DNA of 32,500 nt from Prorocentrum cordatum (lineage: Eukaryota > Sar > Dinophyceae > Prorocentrales > Prorocentraceae), in assembly GCA_963575745.1 (NCBI GenBank), contig CAUYUJ010000928.1, positions 1 to 32,500 of the forward strand, given 5' to 3'. Positions 19,763 through 28,867 of the stretch are shown here, one piece after another. Position 1 is the stretch's first letter. Each line of letters opens with the position of its first letter. A model generated the notes under the pieces. It saw nothing but the letters and a program-made list of their open reading frames with translations. It ran no database searches and was not told the origin of the DNA. The position numbers were made by a program, and so were the translations under genes.

Positions 19763-22700
19763 CCCCCTCCCCTCTCTTTCTCGTTATCTCTCTCTCTCTC
19801 TCCCTCCCTCTCTCTCTCTCATCTTCTCATCCTCTCATCCTCTCACTCTCTCTACTTCGCTTTCGCAGAACCAGTCCCCGGGCATCCTCTCGCTCGCTCA
19901 CCTCCAGGTCGCCGTGCTCTCGCTGCTCTCTCTCGATCACGGCGGCCAGCTCGTCTGATAATGCATCGCCGCCGCCAGAATATGCATCCTTGAGATCAGC
20001 GAGTGCCATATTCATTGTATCTCTCTCTGCAATCAACCTAGCAAGTCTCCTCTCTGCCGCGGTCGCAGCCTTGTCCAATCTCAATCTGCTGCTAGGCACG
20101 AGATCGACGAGACGATGGTGCTCGACCTGGCCGTGAAGACCACCGGCAACAGCAAGCTCCGCTGCCTCCGCCGCAACCCCAGGGCCCTCGGCATCGGCAA
20201 CGGCCAGCCTCCTCTTCAACTCCACCGGGCAATTCGACCCGTCCCACGCAGCCCAGTTAATAGGATATCGGTACATGGTCAACTCTGAATCTGCATCCTC
20301 CACGCCAGCGTAAAACTCCTTCAGAAAATCAATGGAAGATACCGCGCTCAGATTGGCTCCGAGAGATGCCACACCGCGATCATCGACAGTCCACGGCACA
20401 AGAAACAAAACGCCACGTACTCTATCGGCGGGAAGGTACACCACGCCGCCAGGGACCAGCGAGGAGACCCCGATAAACTGTTTGAAATCGAGCGGCTCAT
20501 CCGTAAAGTCCTTGAAGCTTTCTCTCATGAAAACGTTGTGAGCGCATGACCATTTGAACGCATCGGACGAGGCTGGGTGCATGATCGGGTCAACGATGCT
20601 CAGCGACTGCTCGACGGCAAGCGGGTCTGGCAACCGATAATGGGCGGGGCTGGCATGGGCAAACCTGTCGACGTCTGTGAGCAGAGGCTTGGTGCTCTCC
20701 CTATCTGTGAAGGGAATCACTTTCTCCTGATACTCATGCCCCGCCGCCATCAGTTCCCTCAGCGTCGCGCCACCTGCTGTCGAAAGACTGATATCCTCCT
20801 TAATATTCACGCGGGCGCTGAGGAGATCGATGCACATGGTGGGGGATCGGTTGGCTTGAATCTTGATCAACGAGTTGTACCCCTCCATATCTTCCGTGTC
20901 AATGTCCAGCGCGTGTCCGATGGACGTGAGAATGATGAAGAGCTTGGGCCTCCCCATCCCGGGCGGATCGCTATCTCGGGCCAGGGCGCCGACGGGGGAA
21001 GGGCGGGGGGGAGGGCGAAGGCGCGGGCGTGGCGAAAGGCGGAGCGGAGAGCGAAAGGCGAAAGGGCGAAAGGGGGTCCCGTGGGCCCACCCACCCGTCC
21101 CCTGATGTCCCGAGCACGCCGCGCTCTGCGGCCAGGCGGATGTCTTTCGGGCATAGGAGCTTGACCTTGCAAGTGTTTGCGTCCATGTCTTCGTCCTTCA
21201 AATCCAATATTTCCTGGGCGACCGATTGCCTAATCTTGCACGCCACGTATGGGTGGGCTCGGGCCATCTTCAACAATCTGTACGGAAACCTGGGAAGAAG
21301 CCCCAGAAACACACAGACGTCGGCTGGCGCCACTTCCCCACCCCGCCCGTCCCCTCCAAGACCACTCCCCACCCCTGCCCGACGTCGCCCCCCCCCGGCC
21401 CCCCTGTTCGCCCCTCTCCCCATCGACCCGCTCTGAGCGCTCTGAGCGACGCGCGGGCCCGGTCCGGCCGCGGCGACGAGGGCACCCCCGATGACGCGAG
21501 AAGCGAGGGGCCCCCCACTTGCCGACGGACGGGGGATGGGGGGGTGGGGGGTGTTAGATAGCGCTGCCAGCGACACCTCTGCATCGGCACGTGGACCCTC
21601 CGATAGAAAGCCACAAAATGAAACAGGGCTACTCCAACTTTGACACGATCCAGCTGCGAGAGAACGCGGAGGGAGAGACTCTCCCTGACGTGCTCGCCAA
21701 TTGCCAGCCCTGCGCTCACCGCGCCCCTGAACTCTCGCGCGATAACATCTGTAAACCCGTTCACGAGCTGGAAGGCGGGGCGCTCTTGCAAGGTGTCGCC
21801 GCCTCTGCGCCCAGCAACTGAGCACGATGACTTCCGAGCTGACACCCACGCGAAAAAATGATCCATGGGCGCGCGCGTCGCGTGCATGATCTCAACCAGG
21901 ACCCAGAACAACACGTTGCCACATGCGTCTCTCACATCAGCGCGCCACCGGCCTAACTTCTGAGAATACGCTCGGGTTTCATCAATGTGCAGCGTGCAGT
22001 CTGCGCCCACGATCGCATGGCCAGCCTCCTCCTCATCATCATCGGCAAGCTCGTCGGCGCTTCGCTTCCGGCCTCGCGGAGGCCCGTCAAAATCCCCCCG
22101 CCCATCGCGGCCAGACTCCCCACGCCCCCGGGACCGAAAAGAACCCCCCTGGGTGCGTTTGGCACCTTCGGGCCCCAGGGCCCCCACGAGACCACCCTTG
22201 GGGAACCTTGACCCCTGGGCCCCGGCGAGACGCGCCTCCGCGGCCTCGGCCACGGCCCCGCCCGGCGGCCCTTCCGCGGCCTGCGCGGCCACCTCGGCCT
22301 CGACCTCCAGCTGCGGGCCCAACGTCGGGCTCGTCGGGCCCAGCATCGGGCCGCGGAGGCCCCGAGGCCCACCCGAAAACGTCGCCGTATACCTTCATGA
22401 ACTTGTTACGGCGTTCAAGGGCGTCGGAACCATAGCGGATCAAATGCTTCTCTGCGTGCGACACTGACCCCCACCGTCCAGATATGCACCGCGGGCATAA
22501 CACTTTGACCGCAGCCGCAGAATCTTGGGCACCAAAATGTCTCGTCCAAGCAATGCGGATATCACGAGGCTTGTCGCGAGACAGGTTGCATAGTTTTGCC
22601 TGGGGGCGCCCGCAAGCCGAACCAAAACGCATCTGTCGAGTAGGGGATCGACTACATAATTGATTTACCAGGCTAATATACGAGAAATGCGTATAATGTC

Positions 22701-24324
22701 TGTAGATCAGATTGTAGATCTACGAACAGTAAACGCATATGTTCGTAGCCCTACGAGAAAACATAATGCTGGGTGAAATCGATGAAATCAATTATGATGT
22801 CGCCGATCCCCCACTCAAACATGAAGCCCTTCCTTGCGCCCGCCCGCCAGGAAGGGCGGGCGGCGGGGGCGAGGCGGGGGGGGCATCAGACAGTGGCCCC
22901 TGGGAGCCAACGTAGCGAAGTACTTCCATTTCACCCCCATGGCCGAGATCATCCTGTCGAGAATCTCCATGCCTCCACGAACTCCTAAATGTGCCTGATG
23001 CTTCAAGCAGTTGGAACGATAGTGAAGAATATTATTTCTGGCGACGACCTCACAACCAATGATTTTTCCAGCATAGACCTCATCCGGGCCAGCGTCCGTG
23101 GTCTGGAAGTACCCGTGCACCTACCGACGCGGCGCGCCGACGGCCCCCTCTCCCCCTCACCCCGCCCCTGACCGAGAAAGGCCTGCGAAGCCCCAACTCA
23201 CAGGGCCCTTCAGGGCCCTCCCCCCAGAGCTTGAGCTGATGTGCGGGATTTACAAACGCAAGGAAACCTTGTCGCAATATTTCAAGAGGTCATCATTGTC
23301 AGCTGCCTGCTGGAAGTTGCGCCCGCACTCTTGCCAATCAGGGCAGCCGATCGAACGCATTTGTTTGAGGGTCATCGCCAGGCAATGGCGCCCGGTCCCC
23401 CCGCTCGAAGCTGTCAAATCCGCAAACTTGGACATCCTGCGAGACGCTCGCCCCCACCAACCTTCAGGGAAGTGGCCGGATCCGTCGCCGCGCTAGCAGC
23501 GGTAGGCGCGTGATGGCCCACTCGCCCCTCGACGGGGCCCCTTGGCCCCTTGGCGCATCGAGCCCAGGATGCGTTTATGTTCATAACCAAGTCCCTGCGT
23601 TTTTGGTTTCCCAGTCTTCCAGGCAGACAATGCACCCTCGCGCGAGGTTGCAGGACGGACTGGACGGACCGCTCAAGGGCCCAAGGGCCTAAGGGAAAAT
23701 GGAGCACCCCCCCCGTCCCCCTGGGCGCCCGCCCGATCGCGGCGGCGGAGTCGCGCGACAGCGCCACTAGATAACTCACGCTGCAAACTGTCAACATCTA
23801 GGTATGTGGTTGTGATCCTGCATCCGCGTAGCTTCTGCCGCTGCCAGATAGATGAGTTCGTCGCATCTGTTTTTACACAATGGAAAATCACATTGAAATT
23901 ATCTGTCACCACATCGACGGACACAACATGAGGCTGGGGGCGGGGCTCCAGATCCTGGGGGGCAGCCAAACCAATATCACAAATATCCGAGACATCCATC
24001 TCGTCGTCCATCAGCGGCACGGGCCTGTCTGGATCATCATCATCATCAGCTCCAGCCTCATCTCCGAGGGCAGCCACCTCCCCTCCCACATCGCGCGGGC
24101 ACGTCAATTCTTGCGCCTCCGCTGATCCCTTCCCTCTCTTCCTGTTGAACATTTCATGTGTGTTTGTTGTTTATTTTTCTCTCTCTCTCTCTCTTTCTCC
24201 CTCTCTCTGTATATATAGATAGCATCTTTATGCATATGTATATATACACACATCCTCTCTCTTTCCTTCTCTTTCTCGTTGTTTATTGTATTGTAGTTTT
24301 GGTTTTCTCTCTCTCTCTCTCTTT

Positions 24325-24355
<31 letters not shown>

Positions 24356-26617
24356 GACCTCACTCCCTCTTTCTGCGCGTGTGTCTCTCTGTATCTGTCT
24401 CTCGCTATCCCTCCTTTCTCTCTCTCTACATCTCTCTCTCTCTCTCCTTCTCACCTTCTCTCTCTCTCTCTTTCTCTCTCCCTCTCTCCCTCTCCCCCTC
24501 CCTCTCTCTCTCTCTCTCTTTCTTTCTCCCCCCTCGGCGCGCTGGGATGCCCCGGTGGCGGGGCCGCGGACGCGCGCCGTGAGAGGCCGACGCGGCGGCG
24601 ATGAGCGGGCGCTGAGCGGGGGCGGCGGAGGAACAGGAAGGAGAAGGGAAAGGGCAACCCCAACAACCCCAACCCCCTCCCCGCCTTTCTCCGGTACGGG
24701 AAGCCCGCGACCTCCCGCAGCGTGTCGTACCACCTGCGGGCCCGGCAGTTGGCGGCCGCCTCCGTGAAGATCTCGGCCCGGCACATTGTCTGGAGGGGGC
24801 GGGAGATCAAGGGAGAACGAAATCTGATGTGATAAACGGGCCCCGGGAATTCGAACTGTCCGGCGTGGGGGGGGCGAAGGGGCAGTGTCCCCCACCCTCC
24901 TGTTCCTCCTCCTCCTCCTCCTCCTCCTCCTCCTCCTCCTCCTCCTCCTCCTCCTCCTCCCCCTCCTCCTCATGTAATCCGACGGTCCGCGAGCAGCCCC
25001 AGTCGACCCCCAGGGGGCCGACGGTCCCGCGCCCAGTCCCAGCCGACCCCCAAGGGATCTCCCAGGCGAGGGCCGACCCCCAAGGGAGCCGACGGTCCCG
25101 CGCGCAGTCCCAGCCGACCCCCAAGGGAGCCGACTGCCCTCCTGCTCCTCCTCGTCCTCCTCCTCCTCCTCCTCCTCCTCCTCCTCCTCTTCCTCCTCCT
25201 CCTTGCCTTTTTTTGTTGCCCAGCAGCCTGTTTGCTCACGCACGCGCCTGCAGCGAGCCCGAACCCTCGAGCCGCCACCCCAGACAGGTTCCGACGCACC
25301 CCGATGGCAATCATGCCTGGAGGAGCCACCCATGACTGCAACTTCTGAGATTTACGATCGATGCTCAGCCAGAGGGGCGGGGATTTGTGGGCCATGAGTT
25401 TTTGTTTTCTTTTGACCAGTTGCCCTCGCTGCTTCAACACCAGTTTCCCTTTGCTCCTGCTCGCGCGTCTAACTTCGGCCAGCGTAGCACTCATGGCCCG
25501 AGCATTTTCTTTGGGTGGAGGGCAAAGGGTGGAATCTGAAATGCAGTTTCGATTGATTTTCGAGGTGTGGATCTGCAAACGGTAAATCACGAGACGGATT
25601 GCTTTTCTAGGCTAGGTGCAAAAAGCCCATATGGATTTCACCCTGAGCCCTCCACCCTAAGAAAATGCTCAGATAGCGTGCAATCTGATCTGCAGACTGG
25701 CGGCGTGGTGGGCGAGCCGTTCGTGAGGCATGCGTCTGTACTCGGCGGTCAAAGCTTCGCGCTGGTCTGCGGCGACGGGCACGAGCGCCCCCTCGACGGC
25801 TGGGGGAGCCAGGCCCGCAGCGGGCGCTGGCGGGGCCAGCACGATCTCGAGGCCGCCAGCCCCCGCGGCCGCGCTGCCCCTGGCCACGGGCACGACCCGC
25901 GGGCCCTTGGGGGCAGGGCTGAGGGGGGCGACCGAAAGATCTCGCTGGTCCGACCCCCTAACCACTCAGACTCACTCACACTCACGCTCACTCATGCTCA
26001 GACCCACCCGACCCCCTAACCACTCAGACTCACTCACACTCACGCTCACTCATGCTCAGACCCACTCACACTCATCACGCCCCCTGATGTTTGGGGGAAC
26101 CCGCCCCGGACCCTGTCGGCGCCCGCGCCGGCGGCGGCGACGCGGCCTCGCGGCCCAGCGCTGTCGTCGCTGCCGCTGATGACCTCCACGTCGGCGCCGC
26201 CGCCAGCCGCCGCCGCGCCGCTGCCGACCAGCGCGAGGACCGCTTCCAGACGGCAGTATCCAGGAGCCCTCAAGAAAGCGGTCGACGCGAACGCTGGGGC
26301 AAGACGAAGCCAAAACGAGGATAACACGTTGGAGATAAAATCGAGAACCTCTGAGATCTGGCGGTTCTGGGTGATGTATCTGGCGCCGCGGCCTTCTCAG
26401 GGCGTTGTGGAACGCTTTAAGAACGCTCTGGAACGCTCTGGGAACGACGCATCCTCATCTTAGCTTCGTCCGATTGGGCGCCGGCTCGAGATCGGAGTGG
26501 GAAGCCGATCAGCCGGAGGACCTTTGATGCCCTGTCCGCTGGCACGACCCTGACCCCCCGAATTTCGACAGTTCCTGGGCGCAGCGCCAGCGCAGCCCTG
26601 GAGCGGGGGTCCATGGG
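15962..26617 (-). CDS. Gene A: large multi-exon gene with PHD/RING-like zinc-binding region (about 1,600 residues)
   Basis: Family not recognised. Exons in order: ~26617-26480, 26268-26079, 25905-~25675, 25494-~25330, 24789-24692, 24141-23780, 23659-~23550, 23436-23268, 23120-22912, a short one near 22834-22817, 22632-~22380, 22072-21577, 21277-21125, 20949-19902, 19244-19112, ~19046-18870, 18405-18074, 17941-~17690, 17559-17363, 17228-~17100 and 16081-15962. Splice phases match for most tested junctions (for example 24692/24141, 23780/23659, 21577/21277, 21125/20949, 19902/19244, 18074/17941, 17363/17228). The 5' end is not fixed: a Met at 25494 is one candidate, or the gene continues above 26.6 kb. 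The C-terminus is SFDEEAWELFGSPGTPDAEK and a short tail before TGA. Exons at 17941-17100 carry the Cys/His pattern. It could be two adjacent genes; one model is preferred because phases agree. Confidence 0.55.
16090..17090. other. Likely intron of gene A; no exon recognised
   Basis: Purine-rich GGA/GAG repeats (about 16100-16340), a poly-G run near 16370 and mixed sequence up to 17090. Open frames exist but show repetitive or Arg/Pro-rich composition without splice sites or motifs. Confidence 0.4.
17100..17941 (-). CDS. Gene A, PHD/RING-like zinc-binding exons
   Basis: Three exons. Exon 17941-~17690 (after a textbook pyrimidine tract and CTACAG) ends near RCAGCNLFTAE. Exon 17559-17363 (after CCCTCCAG) contains VYKCSWCRKHWHDRCAAH. 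Exon 17228-~17100 (after GCCGCAAG) begins SMCGLCRAAFGPVAISD. Read together, the cysteines and histidine give C-x2-C ... C-x2-C-x4-H-x2-C ... C-x2-C, the order of a PHD finger (Cys4-His-Cys3) with a tryptophan before the histidine. PHD fingers usually read histone tails; that function is inferred, not shown. The second junction uses a GC donor in matching phase 2. Confidence 0.55.
18074..19244 (-). CDS. Gene A, three exons before the zinc-binding region
   Basis: Exon 19244-19112 (after CCCGCAG) encodes ERIIAAAAERLGGDALASAI onward and ends at GTAGTG in phase 1. A less certain exon runs from about 19046 to 18870 and reads DARMPGFSWPLALRRWRPSR onward. Exon 18405-18074 (after CCAATTAG) encodes KRHPLKDSGPAPPEGDVIAE, an Ala/Pro linker and SHVRRSNMVSELGKDKMISL, and ends at a GC donor in phase 2. 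The sequence between the last two exons (about 18406-18870) shows no coding signal. Confidence 0.6.
19255..19860. repeat. CT-rich tract in gene A intron
   Basis: Long imperfect CT/CTTT repeat, read as GA on the coding strand, between the donor at 19901 and the acceptor at 19245. It holds two poly-T-interrupted sub-blocks beginning near 19260 and 19635. Confidence 0.9.
19902..20949 (-). CDS. Gene A, longest exon (about 350 residues)
   Basis: A 1,048-bp open segment that begins PKLFIILTSIGHALDIDTED after GGGGAG and ends REHGDLE at a GTGAGC donor. The first two thirds look globular (FLVPWTVDDRGVASLG, MYRYPINWAAWDGSNCPVEL). The last third is a charged helix likely to form a coiled coil (AATAAERRLARLIAERDTMN, ELAAVIEREQREHGDLE). 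The following intron is a GA-rich (CT on plus) tract. The next exon at 19244 starts ERIIAAAAERLGGDALASAI in phase. Confidence 0.75.
21577..22072 (-). CDS. Gene A, exon reading RKRSADELADDDEEE onward
   Basis: A 496-bp open segment of ordinary composition, starting after CTCCGCGAG and ending at GTGTCG in phase 2. It includes LHIDETRAYSQKLGRWRADV, NVLFWVLVEIMHATRAPMDH and LFHFVAFYRRVHVPMQ. The mix of charged and hydrophobic helices suggests a folded domain, but none is recognised. The next exon (21277-21125, acceptor CCGTACAG) adds one base to restore Arg and reads LLKMARAHPYVACKIRQ onward. Confidence 0.7.
22380..22632 (-). CDS. Gene A, exon following the element
   Basis: Starts directly after CTCGACAG and reads MRFGSACGRPQAKLCNLSRD, then a basic stretch, CPRCISGRWGSVSHAEKHL and NKFMKVYG. 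The CPRC pair could bind metal, but no domain is recognised. The donor is probably GTATAC or a GC site just after MKV. The following 300 bp encode only Gly/Arg/Pro-rich sequence and are treated as intron. Confidence 0.6.
22633..22816 (-). mobile_element. Introner-like inverted-repeat element in gene A
   Basis: A 184-bp AT-rich insert between a short coding stretch reading GFMF and the exon beginning MRFGSACGRP at 22632. Its plus-strand left end (GAGTAGGGGATCGACTACAT, then AATTGATTT) matches its inverted right end (GAGTGGGGGATCGGCGACAT, then CATAATTGATTT when reversed). An internal 9-bp inverted repeat CTACGAACA/TGTTCGTAG lies near 22720-22750. The coding-strand 3' end reads CGATCCCCTACTCGACAG, closely matching the 3' end of the element at 2166-2365. 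The 5' splice site is probably GA. Confidence 0.75.
22912..23436 (-). CDS. Gene A, two cysteine/histidine-containing exons
   Basis: Exon 23436-23268 begins after CTCGCAG and encodes SKFADLTASSGGTGRHCLAM onward, with a CPDWQEC motif. Exon 23120-22912 begins after CGGTAG and encodes VHGYFQTTDAGPDEVYAGKI onward. The junction is phase 0 on both sides (donor GTTTCC). The intervening and following GC-rich stretches are not believable coding sequence. Confidence 0.65.
23780..24141 (-). CDS. Gene A, acidic exon
   Basis: Starts after TTCAACAG, where one leading base completes an Arg codon left by the exon at 24789-24692. It reads KRGKGSAEAQELTCPRDVGG, then an acidic stretch with a DDDDD run and MDDEMDVSD, then a mixed hydrophobic segment. 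It ends at a canonical GTGAGT donor in phase 1. The next exon (from 23659, acceptor GTCCAG) supplies the two missing bases and stays open as RPATSREGALSAWKTGKPKT. Confidence 0.65.
24160..24535. repeat. CT-rich tract in gene A intron
   Basis: Two sub-blocks, each starting with a T-rich lead (TGTTGTTTATTTTTCTCTCT near 24166 and GTTGTTTATTGTATTGTAG near 24278) followed by CT repeats. It fills the intron between exons ending 24692 and starting 24141. Confidence 0.9.
24895..25205. repeat. (TCC)n microsatellites flanking a 73-bp duplicated segment
   Basis: Clean (TCC)n runs lie at about 24900-24970 and 25138-25202. Between them the segment GCCGACGGTCCCGCGC, followed by CAGTCCCAGCCGACCCCCAA, occurs twice, 73 bp apart (from about 25018 and 25091). 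The region lies within an intron or upstream of gene A coding exons. Confidence 0.85.
25500..25670. mobile_element. 171-bp element with 37-bp terminal inverted repeats (MITE-like)
   Basis: The left terminus begins GAGCATTTTCTTTGGGTGGA and runs to 25536. The right terminus (25634-25670) reversed begins GAGCATTTTCTTAGGGTGGA. By eye 33 of 37 positions match. The interior is AT-richer than its surroundings and has no ORF. It lies between gene A coding segments ending near 25675 and starting at 25494, so it may be an intron or an insertion upstream of a start codon. No target-site duplication is obvious. Confidence 0.75.
25675..26268 (-). CDS. Gene A, upstream exons (Ala/Gly-rich)
   Basis: Two segments. 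The first, 26268-26079, starts after TTCTTGAG, reads PGYCRLEAVLALVGSGAAAA onward and ends at a GTGATGAG donor. The second starts at 25905 after CCCCAAG, reads GPRVVPVARGSAAAGAGG and then an Ala/Pro/Leu-rich stretch to about 25675. Both are phase 0 at the shared junction. The intron between them contains a 57-bp tandem duplication. No domain is recognised. Confidence 0.5.
25952..26065. repeat. 57-bp tandem duplication in a gene A intron
   Basis: The segment GACCCCCTAACCACTCAGAC, followed by CACTCA and GCTCA units, occurs twice in tandem between the acceptor at 25906 and the donor at 26078. It is itself made of short CACTCA-like units. Confidence 0.9.
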
Positions 26618-26619
26618 CA

Positions 26620-27365
26620 CTGTCGCGGGGGTGGAGAGAGGGGCAGGAAGGCTCCTCCCTCCGCGCCCTCCAGACCTCCTACACCTTCCTCTATATCTCC
26701 TCTTCCTTCTCCTACTGTTGCCCCGCTGTCCTCTCCTTCCCTCCTTTTCCGTAAGACAGCCCCTATCACTTCCTACTCCGACCCCCCTTCATTTCCTATC
26801 CGGCCTTCCCGCCCTCCTATCAGACCCCCGCGTCGGGGCGCCGGCGGGGCCGCGCCGCCGCGGGCGGGGGGGGCCCGCGCGCGTTCGGTGGCGACGCGGC
26901 GACGGGAGAAAGACGGGGGGATCCTCCTCTTTCTCCTTTTCTTCCTCCTCCCCCGCCTCCCCTTGCCCATCTACTCCTCTGCCCTCGCCACCTCCTCCAC
27001 GCCCGTCAAACCTTCGAACGTTAGTCGACGAAGTGCCCTGATTCGAAATCAAGCGACCCGCGGATCAGGAACGCCCAAAAAACGAGTGGGAGGATGGTGA
27101 GCGGCGGACGGGAAAACAACATTGGCGGCGGATGCGAAGGGACGAGTAACCTTAAAAATTGAAAAACGGTGGGCGAACATGGACAAAAAAACGTAAAACT
27201 CGACATCACAGAAAATCAGTTTCATCAAAAATCATGACATTGCACATCTCGAAAATGCGCGAATATTGAAAAACATGTGACACGCTAAATATGACAATAA
27301 AGGAAAATCAACGATGGTGGTAAACCGCTGTAGTAGCTTAAACGCTGAAGCTGGTACCGCGGAGG
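26620..27365. other. No gene called; TCC-rich then AT-rich sequence
   Basis: From 26620 to about 27010 the sequence is pyrimidine-rich on the plus strand. From about 27100 to 27350 it becomes unusually AT-rich for this window, with many A-runs on the plus strand and stops in all frames. It may be the 5' flank of gene A or an old insertion. No inverted termini were found. Confidence 0.45.
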
Positions 27366-27405
27366 TCGTTGAGGGGGCGCGGGCGCGCACGGCCTCAACG
27401 AGGAG
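27366..27405. repeat. Solitary unit of the TTGAGG/CCTCAA minisatellite
   Basis: GTCGTTGAGGGGGCGCGGGC followed by GCGCACGGCCTCAACGAGG matches the inverted-box architecture of the array at 12876-15560, but as a single unit about 12 kb away. Confidence 0.7.
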
Positions 27406-28290
27406 GACCCCTGTTTCATGCAAGTCTGGACCTACCCACCCCCTCGATGTAAGTGTCTTCTGCGGCGGTTAGCTGCACCCCCCACATGTGCAGATGCTCT
27501 CGGCGTGCAGCTGCTATCAAGTTACGTGCATCTTGCGGCGGTTAGCTGCACCCCCCTTCTCCACTGCGAGGTGCACTCTGAGGGTGGCGCCCACTACTGG
27601 ACAACCAAGTGACAAAGGGACGCCCGCGGCGGCTGCGGAGGCCAGAGCGGTTAACCCGACGGACAGGCAGCTCGGAGGTCTCCCCCCCACGGGCCGACCC
27701 TCTGCGTTGTCTGCGGCTGGCATCGGTGGGCCTCTTCGCAGCAGGACGGCGCTGTGGAGTTCGGGCAGTCGCTGGTATCCACCGACACTGAGGGTTGTGT
27801 GCCTGAATGCCTCGCTTTGAGTGTTGCAGCCTGGTACAGCCCGCGTTTTACGCATCGTCGCAACCATCCACGGGCCTTCGAAGCAGGCGCCGGACTCGAT
27901 GCGATGGGTGCCGCCGGCCCCCCCAACTCTGCGGTGGAGTTCGAGGGCTGCGCGCTGAGTGGTTCAGCCTTCCGCGCCTTTTGCCCCTTGTTTTCCACCG
28001 CCAGCAGCCTGTTACCCGGGCTCGTGCTTCGTTGCTAGCCGGTTCGGCTGCTCGGAGTTTGGCGCCGCAAGGGCGACTCACCCCGTTGCACTCGCACCCG
28101 TAGCCGCTTGTACACTTTGGTTTACTGGGCGGCGCCTAGGTGCTTCTGCTGGTGAATGCTGAGCATTCTGTTCAGTGCATGTGCAATTGCACGCTTGTTG
28201 TGCAATTCTAGACGCTTCGCGTATCCCCACCAGCCCGTCCAGAAACGACGCCCAGGCGAGTAGAGGGTCGTCCTGAGGGGCTTTTCGGCG
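27406..28290. other. No gene called
   Basis: Mixed sequence with a short direct repeat (GCGGCGGTTAGCTGCACCCC near 27470 and 27536). Frames of 60-115 codons exist on both strands, without motifs or supporting splice sites. Confidence 0.4.
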
Positions 28291-28866
28291 TCTTGGGTGC
28301 CTCGGGGGGGCCTCTTTGGGCCGTTTTGGATCCTCTTGGGGGCCTCCTGGGGGCCTCTTGGGGCCATTTTTGGGCCATCTTGGGGCCTCTTGGTGCCTCC
28401 TGGGTGCTTCTTGGGGCCATCTTTGAGAAAATCGATCAAAGAAGAGGGGAGCTTCAATTAGCGCTGCCCCCTCAGAAGGCCAAAATGGGGCCAAAACCTT
28501 CGTAACATCAATGATTTTGGCTTCAAAGAAGAGGGGAGCTTTAATTAGCGCTGCCCCCTCAGAAGGCCAACATGGGGCCAAAACCTTAGTGAAATCAATG
28601 ATTTTGGCCTCAAAGAAGAGGGGAGTTTTTTAATTAGCCCTGCCCCTTCAGAAGGCCAAAATGGGGCCAAAACCATAGTAAAATCAATGATGTGGGCTTC
28701 CTCGCCGAGGCCGTTTTGGACGCTCTGACCGCTCCCCGCCCCTCCTGTCCAGGTCAGTGGGGAGGGGGTAGGGGGAGGGGTACACCCCTCCCCGAAGGGG
28801 AAGAGGGAGGGGTGGAAGAGGAAACGCTCTAAACCACCGACGCCCAGAGGGCTGGCGGGATTAGCT
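28290..28866. repeat. Composite repeat, copy 1
   Basis: Three parts in order: a degenerate array of CTTGGGGCC(A/T)TCTTGGG-type units (28290-28430); three tandem 87-bp units starting near 28437, 28524 and 28611 with GAAGAGGGGAGCTT and GCCCCCTCAGAAGGCC; and a tail ending CAGAGGGCTGGCGGGATTAG (to 28866). The same order of parts recurs at 29690-30491. Conceptual translation gives Trp-Gly-Ala-Leu or Lys-Met-Ala-Pro repeats, not a credible protein. Confidence 0.8.
28437..28697. repeat. 87-bp tandem repeat, three copies
   Basis: Three adjacent units of 87 bp differ by a few substitutions and a small T-run insertion in the third. Each carries AATTAGC(G/C)CTGCCCC, ATGGGGCCAAAACC and AATCAATGATTTTGGC-like segments. 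Confidence 0.9.
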
Positions 28867-28867
28867 T

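Noticed and set aside
21270-22346. Single 358-residue minus-strand ORF as one exon
   Set aside because: Its N-terminal Gly/Arg/Pro part and C-terminal Gly/Pro part lie beyond good splice sites at 22072 and 21577; only the middle looks coding.
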